Of a stretch of 64,000 nt of DNA, positions 1-10,333 are shown piece by piece. Source of the DNA: Mercurialis annua (lineage: Eukaryota; Streptophyta; Magnoliopsida; Malpighiales; Euphorbiaceae); the NCBI RefSeq assembly GCF_937616625.2, contig NC_065571.1, positions 10,852,501 through 10,916,500 of the forward strand, read 5' to 3'. The notes below the pieces were generated by a model. That model did not search any database and was not told the origin of the DNA. It saw only the letters and a program-made list of their open reading frames with translations. A program made the translations under genes and the position numbers. How positions within the stretch are numbered: position 1 is the first letter of the stretch; each line of letters opens with the position of its first letter.

Positions 1-1199
1 AATAAACGGCAATTTTAATATTGGTGAGATAATTTTTGTATAATTTTCAAATATGCAATATTCTCTTTACTCAATGTTATTTGATGCTTAGATTTCAATA
101 TTCGTTCTTAAATCAGTAGAATTTAGAATTTTATTTTTTCTTATGACTTCCGGTAATATCACTTTTCGATTTTCTCCGATATTAGAAAGGCATTAATATG
201 ATAATCTTATATCTTATCATGAATTATAATTGCGTTGAAGTCGTTGTCAAAGGATGACTAGCTATAGCCTATAGTGCAAACAATTAAAAATGTTTCCGTT
301 AACTTTGGCCTTTAGAACATGCTATTTTTTGACCTTTTACTCTTTATTTCACTTTCATATAGACATTCATTTTTTTTTCATTAAATTGCTTCATATTTAT
401 ATAATGTGTCATTATTTGAATGGAGAGTTATCTTTCAATATAGTACACCTCTATCCACTTACTATTTATCCACTACTTGTCGGTCAGGTTTCCCAAAATT
501 TAAGGGACAGTCTTTCCTTGTAGAAGAATCTAGAATTATTTAAGCAAATGGAAGAATGAGTAATTGTATTGATGATAATTCCCTAGTATAAAGAGTTATA
601 TTTATTGTTGGTTTGATAATTAAAGCCGAATTATGAATATTGAACTGTAAAATTACGGGCATATCATATGAAAAATCTCATTTTGAACGAATGAACTTAA
701 TTTATCAAGAAGTTTTCTTCAATTTTTTAGAGTTAAGTTTGATTTTTTAATGATAGGTGTGGGTGCTTTCTAGTGTTTTTAGATCAATCCCTGTCGTCTC
801 TTTTTGAAGATGCAGAGGAAGTTTTCGAAGCAAGCGACTGCAAGGTATAATCGGACGAGATTCATGGATCTAATCCCGCTCTCTTAAAAAAGAGCGCCTT
901 GAGGGCGAATATGGCAAATTGCGGCTAGATCATGCTTTTCCGGTTTTTTTTTACTTGTATTCTATAACATTTTATGTCCTTTTGTCGGTTTGTATTTTGA
1001 ATGATCATAGATTTAAATATTTGTTCTATGACTTTCATCAATTTGTAATCTTTGATCTATATATCTAATTTCTAACTTGAAAAAAAAACTTAATTTATAA
1101 ATAATAATTTATAAATTTAATTAACTTCATTACAAATACTTAAAAATTATGCGAAAAATTACAAAAAATTTAAAATCAAAATTTATAATGTATTTGCAA
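1..1199. other. AT-rich sequence, nothing recognised
   Basis: No coding exon, RNA gene or clear repeat boundary was recognised. The short open frames, such as one at 290-523, are low-complexity and rich in Phe, Leu and Ile, as expected from T-rich DNA. A better-balanced stretch at about 800-900 may be the outer, uncertain 5' part of the LINE that follows, but nothing in it proves this. Confidence 0.5.
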
Positions 1200-1912
1200 G
1201 TATGAGAGGGTTACTGAGCATGATTTAGCAGTAGTTGTTTTCAGCACGATCAAAGGCGAAGTTGGTAGTCTAAACACAATTGGTGCAAAAAATAAAATTG
1301 AAGTTTCAGATCAGTTTGATAGGGTGGAATAGGCTGCTAACCGTAATGTTCAGATTTTAGCAGGAACAACCTCAAGGAAAACGAAAATGCTAATTATGCT
1401 CAGGGAGATATTGTTTCATGCTCCACGATTAAAGCTCATTCGCAAGAGGACTTTGTTTGTGACGCCACAGGAAAGGGGACTGAATAGATGGTATTTTTGA
1501 CAGATCCTGCGCACTTTGTGCAGCCAATAGTAATGGAAAATCATGAAGATAATTTAGGTGGTCAGGTGACTATTAACAGGTCTGCCCCTAGACTTTTGAA
1601 ACACATTGATTCCTTGAGAGACATCTTTCATTTCTCTATTAGTAGTGTAGAATCACAGAATGATATATCAGACTCAAATATCGCCAACATGAATAGGGTA
1701 AACATGACGATTAGAAAGGATACATGAATATCTACTTCGAAGGAGGAAGCAAACAAAATGTGGCAGATTGGTCATGATTTAGGGATCTTCAAAAGAGAAA
1801 CAAGATCATCAATATTAAAGAAGTTAGCTTAAAACATGCTAGAGATCAGTAAGAAGAGACAGCAGAAGGTTTGAACCGTCATCTTTTCAAGGTTTTTCTT
1901 CTTTCCATGTTT

Positions 1913-2640
1913 ATGTCAAAATCTTTTGTTTCTTGGAACTGTCGAGGTGGTCTTTCCTATTCGAGAAAACATATTTTTATCCGTAACTTGGTCTCTGTTC
2001 AAAACCTTTCTTTTATTAGCTTGTTAGAATCTAAAAAGAAGATAGTAAATGATTTTTTTGGTTAGGAATCTATTGCCTAACTTAGATTTTTTCTATGATT
2101 GGGTTCCATCTGTGGGTGCTTCGGGTGGTTTGGTGTTGATTTGGAATTCCGCTTTGCTTAGTAATGTTGTCATTTCTAAGGAAAATAGATGGGTTGCAAT
2201 AGACTTTGTTTCTAACAATATTTATTGTCAGCATATTCTTATTTATATAAGTAATATTGTGGCACAAAGGGCTTCGTTTGGCAGGAATTGAGTACTTTAT
2301 TGAGTTTTACTGGTCCGGTTTTTATTAGCGGTGATTTTAATGATACTCTGAATCCGAAGGACAGAGTGCAGGAGTCGGGGTTCATGCCATCCATGATATC
2401 TTTTCGGGAGTTTGTTAATAATTATGAACTGTTGGATCTACCACTGCAGGGTAGATTATTTACTTGGCGAAACTCCATTTCTAAATTCAGAATTGATAGG
2501 TGTCTGGTTTCTGATACAGTTAGGATCTTGTGGCTATTTATGTCTTTATAGGCCTTTCCTGGTAACCAGTCCGATCATGTGCCTATTTGTATTCGATGTG
2601 CAAACAATTTAATTGGGGGCCTAAACTTTTTCGATATATG
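1913..2640 (+). pseudogene. LINE ORF2 endonuclease domain (broken)
   Basis: This is the AP-like endonuclease domain that nicks target DNA for LINE insertion. Visible family motifs are SWNCRG near 1935, a GLVLIWN-type strand near 2130, SGDFN near 2328, FTWRN near 2460 and SDHVPI near 2575. The frame changes near 2060, 2290 and 2550, so no single protein is possible. The Met at 1913 is a plausible ORF2 start because the WNCRG motif lies a few residues after it, as in related elements. Confidence 0.8.
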
Positions 2641-2699
2641 GATGCTTAATGGGATCATGAGGAGTTTGCAGGTTTTGTGGAACAAAGTTGGTCTTCAAT

Positions 2700-4400
2700 T
2701 TGTGCCAATTCTTCAAATCTCACCTTGAGATTAAAGGAATTGCGACAACTATTAAAAGGCAAGAATATCAATGTTTTCGCGGATCCGAATAAGAGAAAGT
2801 AAGGAGCTAGTTGCCGAGATTTTTATGAAGGAAGCTGCAGCAGCTTTAAATCTGACTTCAGATGATGATAAGTTAGAGATTATGGACCTCAAATCTGAGC
2901 TGTGGAAGGCAGAGAAAAGGGATGAAGCTATTTAGATTCAGAAATCGATACTTAAATGGACAGCTGAAGGGGATCAAAATACCAAATTATTCCATAGTAT
3001 GGCCTTTAAACAATATAGGAATAATTATATTTCATCTATCCAGGTTGATGATAACACTTATTCTGAACCTTAGGAGATCGTATTCTTTATTAGAGATTTT
3101 TCAAATCTCTTTACAGTAGTGCATATGGTATTTGCTTTGATATTTCAGGTCTCGGTTTTGACCAGATTTCAGGTGACCAGGTTGATTTGTTGATAGCTAC
3201 TTTTTCTGAATCTGAGATTTACAAAGCTATCTCTTCCTGTGGTGAAAGGAAAGTGACAAGTCCTGATGGGTTTAACTTCTACTTCTACCGGTGGGCATGG
3301 GTCTTTATGAAGGACGTTTTCTTGGAATTTTTTGCAAACTTTCATAGTACTAATGCTCTGTCGAGAGGAATTCACATATCATTTATGGTTCTAGTTCCGA
3401 TGGTAGCAGGATCGTCTAATATAAAGGACTACATGCCTATTAGTTTAGTTACTGGTTTCTTCAAACTACTCTCTAAGACTCTTTCTCTGAGAGTAGTGCC
3501 ATTACTTACAAAAGTTGTCTCTGATAGTCAGCATGCCTTTTTAAAAGATAGGAGTATCTTAGAATGATCTATGATTTTCAATGAGCTCATTCATTTGGGA
3601 ACAAGGAGGAAGGATAAACTATTAGTTCTAAAGCTCGACTTTCATAAAGCTTTTAATAGCATTGACTGGGTGTATGTGATTGAGGTTATGCCTTGTATGA
3701 ACTTCCTAGATAAGTGGTTGGAGTGGATGTTCATTTGCCTTTCTTCCGCTACTACGCTAGTGCTAGCTAATGGTAGTCCTGTGGATCCTTTTGTATTGAA
3801 GAGAGGTATTTGTCAGGGAGATCCCATCTCACCTTATCTATTTCTGATTGTTGTGAAGAGGTTGAAACACATTCTAGATAGATCATTCCAAATGGGACTT
3901 ACCAATGGGTATGTGTTTGCAAATAGTCAGGACCCTATTTCGCTGTTGTAATTTGCGGATGTTGCTTTTTTATATCTTCCATTTGACATTGAACAACTTA
4001 AGAATTTGACTCGAATTCTTTGCTGCTATGAGTTAAACTCTGGGCTAATTATTAATTTCCATAAAACCTCTATTATGGGAATTAATATAAACGAGTCAGA
4101 TTTGTTGTTAGCTACAGATACAGTTGGATGTAAGATTGATCATTTTCCTATCCAGTATTTGGGGGATCCTCTTTCTAACAGAAATCTTCCTTTGGGAATT
4201 TGGAATCATGTCGTTGAGCGTTTTAAGTCGAGGTTGGCTTTATAGAAAGGTTCTTTACTCTCCCCTACAGACATGTTAGTTCTGATTAAATCTGTTCTGT
4301 TTAGTGTGCATGCTTATTATACGTCGCTTCATTACATGCCAACTGGGGTCTATAATCAGCTAGGAATGTATATGAAACACTTTCTTTGGAAGGGAGATAT
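2700..4400 (+). pseudogene. LINE ORF2 reverse transcriptase domain (broken)
   Basis: This is the reverse transcriptase of the LINE. In order there are SPDGFNFYF near 3262, DYMPISLV near 3428, LKLDFHKAFNSIDW near 3630, and GICQGDPISPYLF near 3808, followed by a box at 3952-3963 that reads FADV where active enzymes have F/YADD. The second catalytic aspartate is therefore valine, and an in-frame stop (3949-3951) lies just before it. Another stop separates the frames at 3567. Downstream, QYLGDPL near 4157 and HFLWKG near 4380 are typical LINE thumb-region motifs. The copy is inactive. Confidence 0.88.
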
Positions 4401-5289
4401 TTCACCGTGAGTCCTTAGTACGGTTTCATGGAAGGTTATTTGCCAAGGGTTTGATAAATTTGGTTTGGGTATTATTAGCTTAAATGTGCGAAATCAAGCT
4501 CTTTTGTTTAAATGGATTTGGAATATGAGAATCAATAACAATGGGACTCTTTGGTCCTATGTTATTTCCAATTGTTTTTCTATAGTTTATTGTGATTCTC
4601 TATTTTCGGGTGATATCAAAAAGCTCTCTTTTGTCTAGAAAGGGATTCACAAATCTTGTTGTTTGGATTCTAGAGTGTGGAGTATTTTTATTGCGAATAT
4701 TAAATTTGACGTTTGTATGGGAAACTCTATTTCTCTTTGGCATGATAATTGGATGGACAGTGGCCCCGCTTCTTTTCTATTTCCACAACTCTTTAACCTT
4801 TCTAATCAGAAACGTGCGGTTATAAGGGACATTTAAAGGTCGGGATGAAGAAGACAATTGCGAGGTAATGAGATGTTATTTTTACAAGCCTTTCAAACTA
4901 TTTTTAATCGTTTGAATGAATCCTTGGGGCATGATGATATGGTCAACTGAAATTCAGCTTCTAGGAATTAAAATCCAGCGTCCTTTTATTGCTTTGCTAG
5001 GGGAAATTGTACTATAGCAACGACAGCTTCTGGGTTCATTTTGAATAGTTGGTGAGGTATGCATGGAAATAGTGGACGGGTTCAATAGATTCAGCACGTC
5101 TTTAACAGACCATGTGTAGCAACCACTATCATTTCCAGCAGAGCATCATGTCGGTGGGTCCAGTCTAGCATCCAAGCAATAGATACAACTCCTTTGGGTA
5201 CAACGATTGGTCCGCAAATGGATGGAGATGATGTTAGTGCAGAGGTTCAAGCGAGAAGATTTAGTAGCTTGAATATTACTCCTCCTTTT

Positions 5290-5990
5290 CTCTAAATATG
5301 GAAGTCTTTAATTCCTCCACGAATTAAATTTTTCAAATGGGTTGGTTTACACAAACGGGTACCCTCTCTGGACTTTTTGCTTAAAAGAATAATTATTTCA
5401 GCTGATAATTCCTTTTGCTCTATTTTCCATGTGGTGGAGACGCAGGACCATATTTTCAATCACCATGAGTTTGCGAGAAGCATTTGGTATAGTGTGTTGC
5501 AAAAAGTTGAAGTTGTTTGGGTGATTCCCTGTAGTTTTGGGTTTTTGATATTTGAGGCACCCAAATTTCCGGATCAGTGCCTCTTTCGGAAATAATTCCG
5601 AAAGAGTGCCTGGACCCACATGTTCTGCATTCTAGAAATGCGGAACATGTGGGGTTCCGCATTCCTAGAATGCGGAACACCACTAATTTGGGTCAAAATT
5701 AGTGGTGTTTCGCATTCTAGGAATGCGGAACACCACATGTTCCGCATTTCTAGAATGCGGAACATGTGGGTCCAGGCGCTCTTTTGGAATTAATTCCAAA
5801 AGAGGCACAACAATGGAAATTTGGGTGCCTATGAGGCACCCAAATATCAAAAACCCTGTAGTTTTATAGATTTCTTTACTCAGTGGAAGAAAATAGTTCG
5901 AAGAGGTCCCTATTCGAAGATTTGGCAGATGCTTTGGTTTATCTTGATATGGGAGATATGGAAATGCAGAAATAATAGAGTGTTCAGCAA
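5290..5990 (+). pseudogene. LINE ORF2 C-terminal zf-RVT domain, split by a MITE
   Basis: The frame reads IWKSLIPPRIKFFKW, then VETQDHIFNHHEFARSIWY, matching the zinc-binding C-terminal domain (zf-RVT) of plant LINE ORF2. The frame is interrupted at 5539 by a 318-bp MITE. If the MITE and one copy of its duplicated target are skipped, reading continues in the same sense with WKKIVRRG, WEIWKCRNNRVF and a stop near 5996, which is a normal end for this domain. The histidine of the expected CxxC/HxxC pattern is present, but the cysteine pairs look degraded. Confidence 0.75.
5539..5856. mobile_element. Mutator-type MITE inserted in the LINE, 9-bp TSD
   Basis: This 318-bp element is almost fully palindromic. 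It starts GGGTTTTTGATATTTG and ends with the reverse complement of the same bases. It is flanked by TGTAGTTTT at 5530-5538 and the identical TGTAGTTTT at 5857-5865. A 9-bp target duplication and long inverted repeats are the signature of Mutator-like elements. The arms hold smaller inverted words such as GCATTCTAGAAATGC. There is no coding capacity, so transposition would need a transposase from elsewhere. The exact ends could shift by up to 3 bp because CCC flanks the duplication on both sides. Confidence 0.85.
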
Positions 5991-6012
5991 TGAATGAGTG
6001 TCACCTCAGCAA

Positions 6013-6126
6013 CGTGCATGAATTTGGGAAAAAGTGGTAGTTGGTGCATGAAAATGAAAAAATTTAAACTGCATGATTAAATTGAAAAAACGTGTAAAGT
6101 TCTTGATTTTAATTTGACATTAACCC
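6013..6126 (-). mobile_element. MITE fragment, GGGYTAATGTCA family
   Basis: Read on the minus strand this begins GGGTTAATGTCAAATT and continues with a TTTACACGTTTTTTCAATTTAAT segment, matching in order the left arm of the element at 24883. It covers only one arm, and it abuts the end of the LINE reading frame, so it probably truncated the LINE or was joined to it by deletion. Confidence 0.55.
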
Positions 6127-6130
6127 TATA

Positions 6131-6133
6131 TAT

Positions 6134-6204
<71 letters not shown>

Positions 6205-6225
6205 TATATATATATTTATATATAG

Positions 6226-6256
<31 letters not shown>

Positions 6257-6262
6257 CACACA
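6131..6262. repeat. (TA)n microsatellite
   Basis: About 130 bp of nearly pure TA dinucleotides with a few TAGA and TACA interruptions, ending in a short CACACACGCGTGCGCG purine-pyrimidine run that could flip to Z-DNA. The minus-strand open frame across it is a translation artefact of the repeat. Confidence 0.95.
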
Positions 6263-6661
6263 CGCGTGCGCGATTAAATCACCATCTAATAAATACAAAT
6301 CAAATTAAGTATTTTAAAGTATTTATGACTTACTAAAGAAGAAAATGGAGCGTCTATAACAAGAACACGGGTTTCACCACCATGATAATAGAGTTTTCCG
6401 TTGGGAAGATGGGGAATAGTCTGATGCCATAACTACAAAGAAACTTAAGAGTTGTGGTTGCGTAGAGGAGGACAGTGTGGGGTGAGGTCTTCGAAGGATA
6501 AATAAACGACGCCTTCAATGGGAACATTGTGAAAATTGATGCATAGATGATCATTTTGGAAACATTAGTGATGTATTTGAACCTTTTCGGACGTTGAGGG
6601 TTTAGTTGATACTCGAGTTAAATTTTAAGAGCATATTTGACCCTTCTCCTTAAACAATGTA

Positions 6662-7032
6662 GGCTTAATCACTAAAAAATACCCCTTGTATCTTTTTTTT
6701 ATTTATGGCCACATATTTCATAAATCTTCAATTTTATACTATTTTTCAATTTTCATTTTCAATTCTAGTCAATTTTTCAAATTGGAGTGGAAAAGAATTC
6801 CAATATATTGTTTATATTATTTCATATTATTTCAATATGTATTTCTACTATACTAAATTATAAAAATGAAGTAATATGATATATTTATTTGAACTGTTTT
6901 CCGCTTCAATTTGGACAATTGGCTACAATTAAAAGTAAAAATTATAAAAATGGGCTATTATTGAAGAATTTAAAAGGTGTGGCTATAAACGAAAAGAATT
7001 GAAAAGATGAGGTATTTTTTAGTGAATAAGCC
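6662..7032. mobile_element. MITE with long TIRs, GGCTTAWTCACT family
   Basis: The left end reads GGCTTAATCACTAAAAAATA. The reverse complement of the right end reads GGCTTATTCACTAAAAAATA, and similarity continues inward for about 100 bp. The flanking 9-mers AACAATGTA and AAGGATCTA agree at 6 of 9 positions, so a decayed 9-bp Mutator-type target duplication is possible but not proven. The ends resemble the element at 9823, which has a clear 9-bp duplication. Confidence 0.7.
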
Positions 7033-7089
7033 AAGGATCTAAAATATGATGAAAAAATAGTAATATTTTAAAACTTGTAAACAAAATAT

Positions 7090-7509
7090 TAGAGGTGTGT
7101 AAAAACTGACCGAAATCGAATAACCAAACCGACAGACTAATTCGGTTCAGTTCAATTTGGTTTTAACTCTAAAAAAATTCCTAACAGGTTTCAACATAAA
7201 CCAAATTGAAAAGAATCAAAGCGAACCAAAAACCGACCAAATCGACCAATTCAATTTAATTCATGTGGGCCTAGCTTGAATGGCTAAGGCACCTCTAAGT
7301 GCATCAAGAGGTTGTGGGTTCGAACCACGCCTCGGTAACTAACAACTAACAAATGAGACTCGAAAGAGTCGATTTCCACCTTTGATAAAAAAAAAAAAAA
7401 ATTAATTCGGTTTGTACAAATTATACTTTCTCAAAAAAATTGTTCGGTTTTGATTTTGAAAAATAGAGGAATTTTAGTTTGGTCGTGTATAATTTGATAT
7501 ACACCCCTA
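7090..7509. mobile_element. hAT-type MITE (TAGRGGTGT ends), 8-bp TSD
   Basis: The ends are TAGAGGTGTG on the left and the reverse complement of TAGGGGTGTA on the right. The flanks are CAAAATAT at 7082-7089 and the identical CAAAATAT at 7510-7517. An 8-bp duplication and TAGGGGTG-type ends fit non-autonomous hAT elements. The interior is full of CCGAACCAAA and CGGTTTGG words, as in other plant copies of this type. A SINE has inserted inside it at 7263-7401, so the MITE is the older of the two. Confidence 0.8.
7263..7401 (+). mobile_element. tRNA-derived SINE nested in a hAT MITE
   Basis: The head holds a pol III A-box-like TAGCTTGAATGG (near 7271) and a B box GGTTCGAACC (near 7318), followed by a short body and a poly(A) run. 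TTAATTC flanks it on both sides (7256-7262 and 7402-7408), giving a clear 7-bp target duplication that splits the surrounding MITE. A SINE uses its internal promoter for RNA and a LINE enzyme for insertion. The A-to-B spacing is tRNA-like, but the acceptor-stem pairing of a real tRNA is absent. Confidence 0.85.
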
Positions 7510-8827
7510 CAAAATATAATAATTCAGACCTATTACCCATGAGATAATTGTACCCATAATTCTAACATTGCCAATTTGGATACCCCATCAATTCCAAACG
7601 GTTTTATTCTTGACGGAAATCAAAACTTTATTTTGTATATTATCATAATGTGATTAGAAGACCTACTAATAGTGGACCGCACAATAAGAAAAGCTATTTT
7701 TAAATAAGTATCGTCATGAAAGTTGATAAATCCATTAACTTTTCGTGGATGGGACTCTTCAACTTTCTGTTAAATTACAGGGTTAATTATATAGTAATTT
7801 TTTCCACTCCATGATGTTTATTGCATTTTGTTATTTTATATAAATTAAAAAATTAATAAATATATTTTAATTTGTATATATTTTTATTAAATTATTTTTA
7901 TTAATTACTATTAGTTTTATATTTTACTAGTTCTTTTAATCTTACTAAACTATTTATTGTTAGGGATAAATTTAAAAAAATAACAATTAATGTTTTTTAA
8001 AAACTCTAATGTGATAAATATTATCAATCAAAAGAAAATTTTCAAATGCAACAAATATTATGAACTTGGCATCCGAACTTCTTATAATATATCAAATTGA
8101 TATCTGAATTTTAAATATATTCTTTTAGTAACTTAAATTGTTTAATCGTTTGAGATAATAATATATTTGTGCATAAACTAATGAAATTATACTTATATGG
8201 CATTTTTATTCACCACATTAGATTTCACCATATCTGAATATTAAGTTAAATTCTTTATTATTTGTTGTAAAATAAAAGTAATATTAAAATAGTATTCATA
8301 TGAAAAATATATACTATTTTTTAACAATTTTTATAATCGTTGTAATCAATCGGTACTAAAAATTACTTTTTATAGTGTTTATGAACGTCAAAGTTATCTT
8401 AAAAAAATATTTCTTTCAATTTAGACATAATTATGGATATACGAATTCCTTAATATCTAAATTTATTAGTTTAATTAGACTTGTTCCTTGGATGAGGATT
8501 TTCGCACTCCACCATTTCATAACTACACTTCATTTCTAGTTGTAAATGGTAGGGTTATTAGTTGCAAAATAATTATGAATTTTAGCGTTTTTATAATTAC
8601 AATATGAATTTAAAATTTGGCAAAATCAATCCTCAATTTTTAACTTTTAGCAAATCATAACACCGATTTCTTTTTCATTAAAAAATATTGATGTGGCTAT
8701 TAGAACAATGTATATTATGATGTCCACGTCAATGTTGATGACTGATTTTGTTAAGTTATAAAATTTGTATTATAATTGTTAATCACGTTAAAATTCATGA
8801 AGTAACTTGTACTTAATCCTAAATAAT

Positions 8828-9244
8828 TTTTTTTTTATGAATATAGGTATATTAAGAAATATCAAACTCAGGAGCTTTCGAACAAAAAGTAACACAAAAA
8901 GTGAACACTAGAGGCTATAACTCTGAGAGAGAAGAAAACACACCAAAATTCAAAAGAATAAAATCCGATTTTTTTTTAAAAAAAAATCCATGCTAAATTT
9001 AGCATCCTTACATTTAAAAATAAAACCGCCCTATTTTAACTCTAATGCACAATTATAAGAATATCTGTATACTTATTTTGAAAGATGCGCCTATTGCACT
9101 ATAATTTGTAGCATCTTCTTGACCGAACCAAATGCTTTCATTGCAGCAAAAATCTTCAAAAGTTCCGGCGTAAAATTTTGGCAGAACTAAGTTCTACACA
9201 GCATTAGCATAGGAGCAGTGCATGAGAGTATGGTCTTGATCAAC
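8828..9244 (-). mobile_element. Complete 5'-truncated LINE insertion with TSD
   Basis: On the minus strand the sequence begins inside a zf-RVT-like frame (DQDHTLMHCSYANAV). It then runs into a 3' UTR ending with a plant LINE-like AATATACCTATATTCAT and a poly(A) tail, seen as poly(T) near 8828-8836. CCTAAATAAT flanks both sides (8818-8827 and 9245-9254). This is the expected product of target-primed reverse transcription that stopped early. At about 420 bp it lacks endonuclease and reverse transcriptase. Confidence 0.75.
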
Positions 9245-9254
9245 CCTAAATAAT

Positions 9255-9813
9255 ATTATTATCCTCTATCAAAAATTAATTACTTTTTTGTCTTTAAATT
9301 TTCACAAATATGCTCCTTTGGTTATATATTTTAACTCTTTGATTTTGTATAATTTTACTTAATAAAATAACATTTAGTTCTAAACAATTATATTCTTTTT
9401 TATTCATTTTATCCTTTAAAATTATTTACCCATTTATTTTAGAATATCATTTTTTTTAAGTAGTAATATTTTTATAAGAATATTTATTGTTTAATTATAT
9501 ACATAGCATCATATGATATATTCTTTCATAAAACTTTATTATTTTTAACATTTTTTAAAAATAAATATTATTTTCTCATATATATATATATATATATATA
9601 TCATAATTTTAATAACAATCTCAAAATTGTGAATTTACATATAAACCACAAATAATTATAGATGATAATAATTTTTTTAGCATAAACAATAATATATTTT
9701 TAAAATACTCACCATTAGAAAAATTGCCAATGAACTTTAACTTAAGTGACATATGTATTGGACGTTCTTGCGAGGACCGGTATTATTCATTCTTCAGATT
9801 TTTCTCACACCGT
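9255..9813. other. AT-rich sequence, nothing recognised
   Basis: No gene or bounded repeat was seen. A short (TA)n run lies at about 9580-9600. Confidence 0.5.
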
Positions 9814-9822
9814 TATAAATTT

Positions 9823-10324
9823 GGCCTAATGTCTTAAAAAACTCCGATCTTTTAGCTCCTTTTCAATCATACCCTGACGTTGAAAATTTGTCAATTTTAC
9901 CCTATTTTGCATTTTTGTGTTTCAATTGTACTCTGAAAAATTAAATTAACGTCTTTTGCGTTTGGAAATTTGTTTAAAACATTCTCCATGTCTCGCATAT
10001 ATTGATTGTATATTTTTAAAATTTATTTAAATTTAGTTAAATTAATTAAGAATTTAAATTAGTGTTAATTTGATTATGTTTTAGTTAGTTTTTAAAATTA
10101 AAAGACTTATTTGTACTTTTTTAAATAAAAAAGAATTTAATTTCATGCTTAGACTTAATTAATTGAATGATTTCATCATATAAGTAAAAAAATTAACAAA
10201 AATTAAAATATTGGGGTACAATTGAAAACGGAAAATTTAAAAGTGGGTAAAATTGAAAAAATTTCAACGTCGGGGTGGAATTGAAAAAAAGTTTAAAGGT
10301 GAGGGGTTTTTGAGTGATTAGACC
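9823..10324. mobile_element. Mutator-type MITE, 9-bp TSD
   Basis: The left end GGCCTAATGTCTTAAAAAAC pairs with the reverse complement of the right end, GGTCTAATCACTCAAAAACC. The inverted arms continue inward for about 80 bp with shared phrases such as GACGTTGAAA and TCAATTTTACCC. TATAAATTT occurs directly outside both ends (9814-9822 and 10325-10333), a perfect 9-bp duplication. The core is non-coding AT-rich DNA. The ends are related to those at 6662. Confidence 0.85.
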
Positions 10325-10333
10325 TATAAATTT

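Larger units (their letters stand above)
1200..6010 (+). mobile_element. Decayed L1-type LINE (non-LTR retrotransposon)
   Basis: This is an old copy of a plant L1 LINE, an element that copies itself by target-primed reverse transcription. ORF2 can be followed in order as endonuclease (about 1913-2640), reverse transcriptase (about 3187-4400) and a C-terminal zf-RVT domain (about 5290-5990), with several frameshifts and stops. The 1200-1860 stretch has coding-like composition and may be the end of ORF1. The left boundary is a guess. On the right the reading ends near 6010, where a MITE piece begins, so neither the natural 3' end with poly(A) nor a target-site duplication is visible. A MITE sits inside at 5539-5856. 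The copy cannot encode a working enzyme. Confidence 0.85.

Noticed and set aside
290..523. 77-residue frame near the left edge
   Set aside because: T-rich, hydrophobic low-complexity translation with no family features or splice context.
870..900. Short hairpin CGCTCT/AGAGCG as a terminator
   Set aside because: Rho-independent terminators do not apply in plant nuclear DNA, and the stem is short enough to occur by chance.
6077..6298. Minus-strand Tyr-Ile repeat frame
   Set aside because: Translation of the (TA)n microsatellite.
7263..7401. Functional tRNA gene
   Set aside because: A and B boxes are present, but there is no cloverleaf, and a poly(A) tail with target duplication shows it is a SINE.
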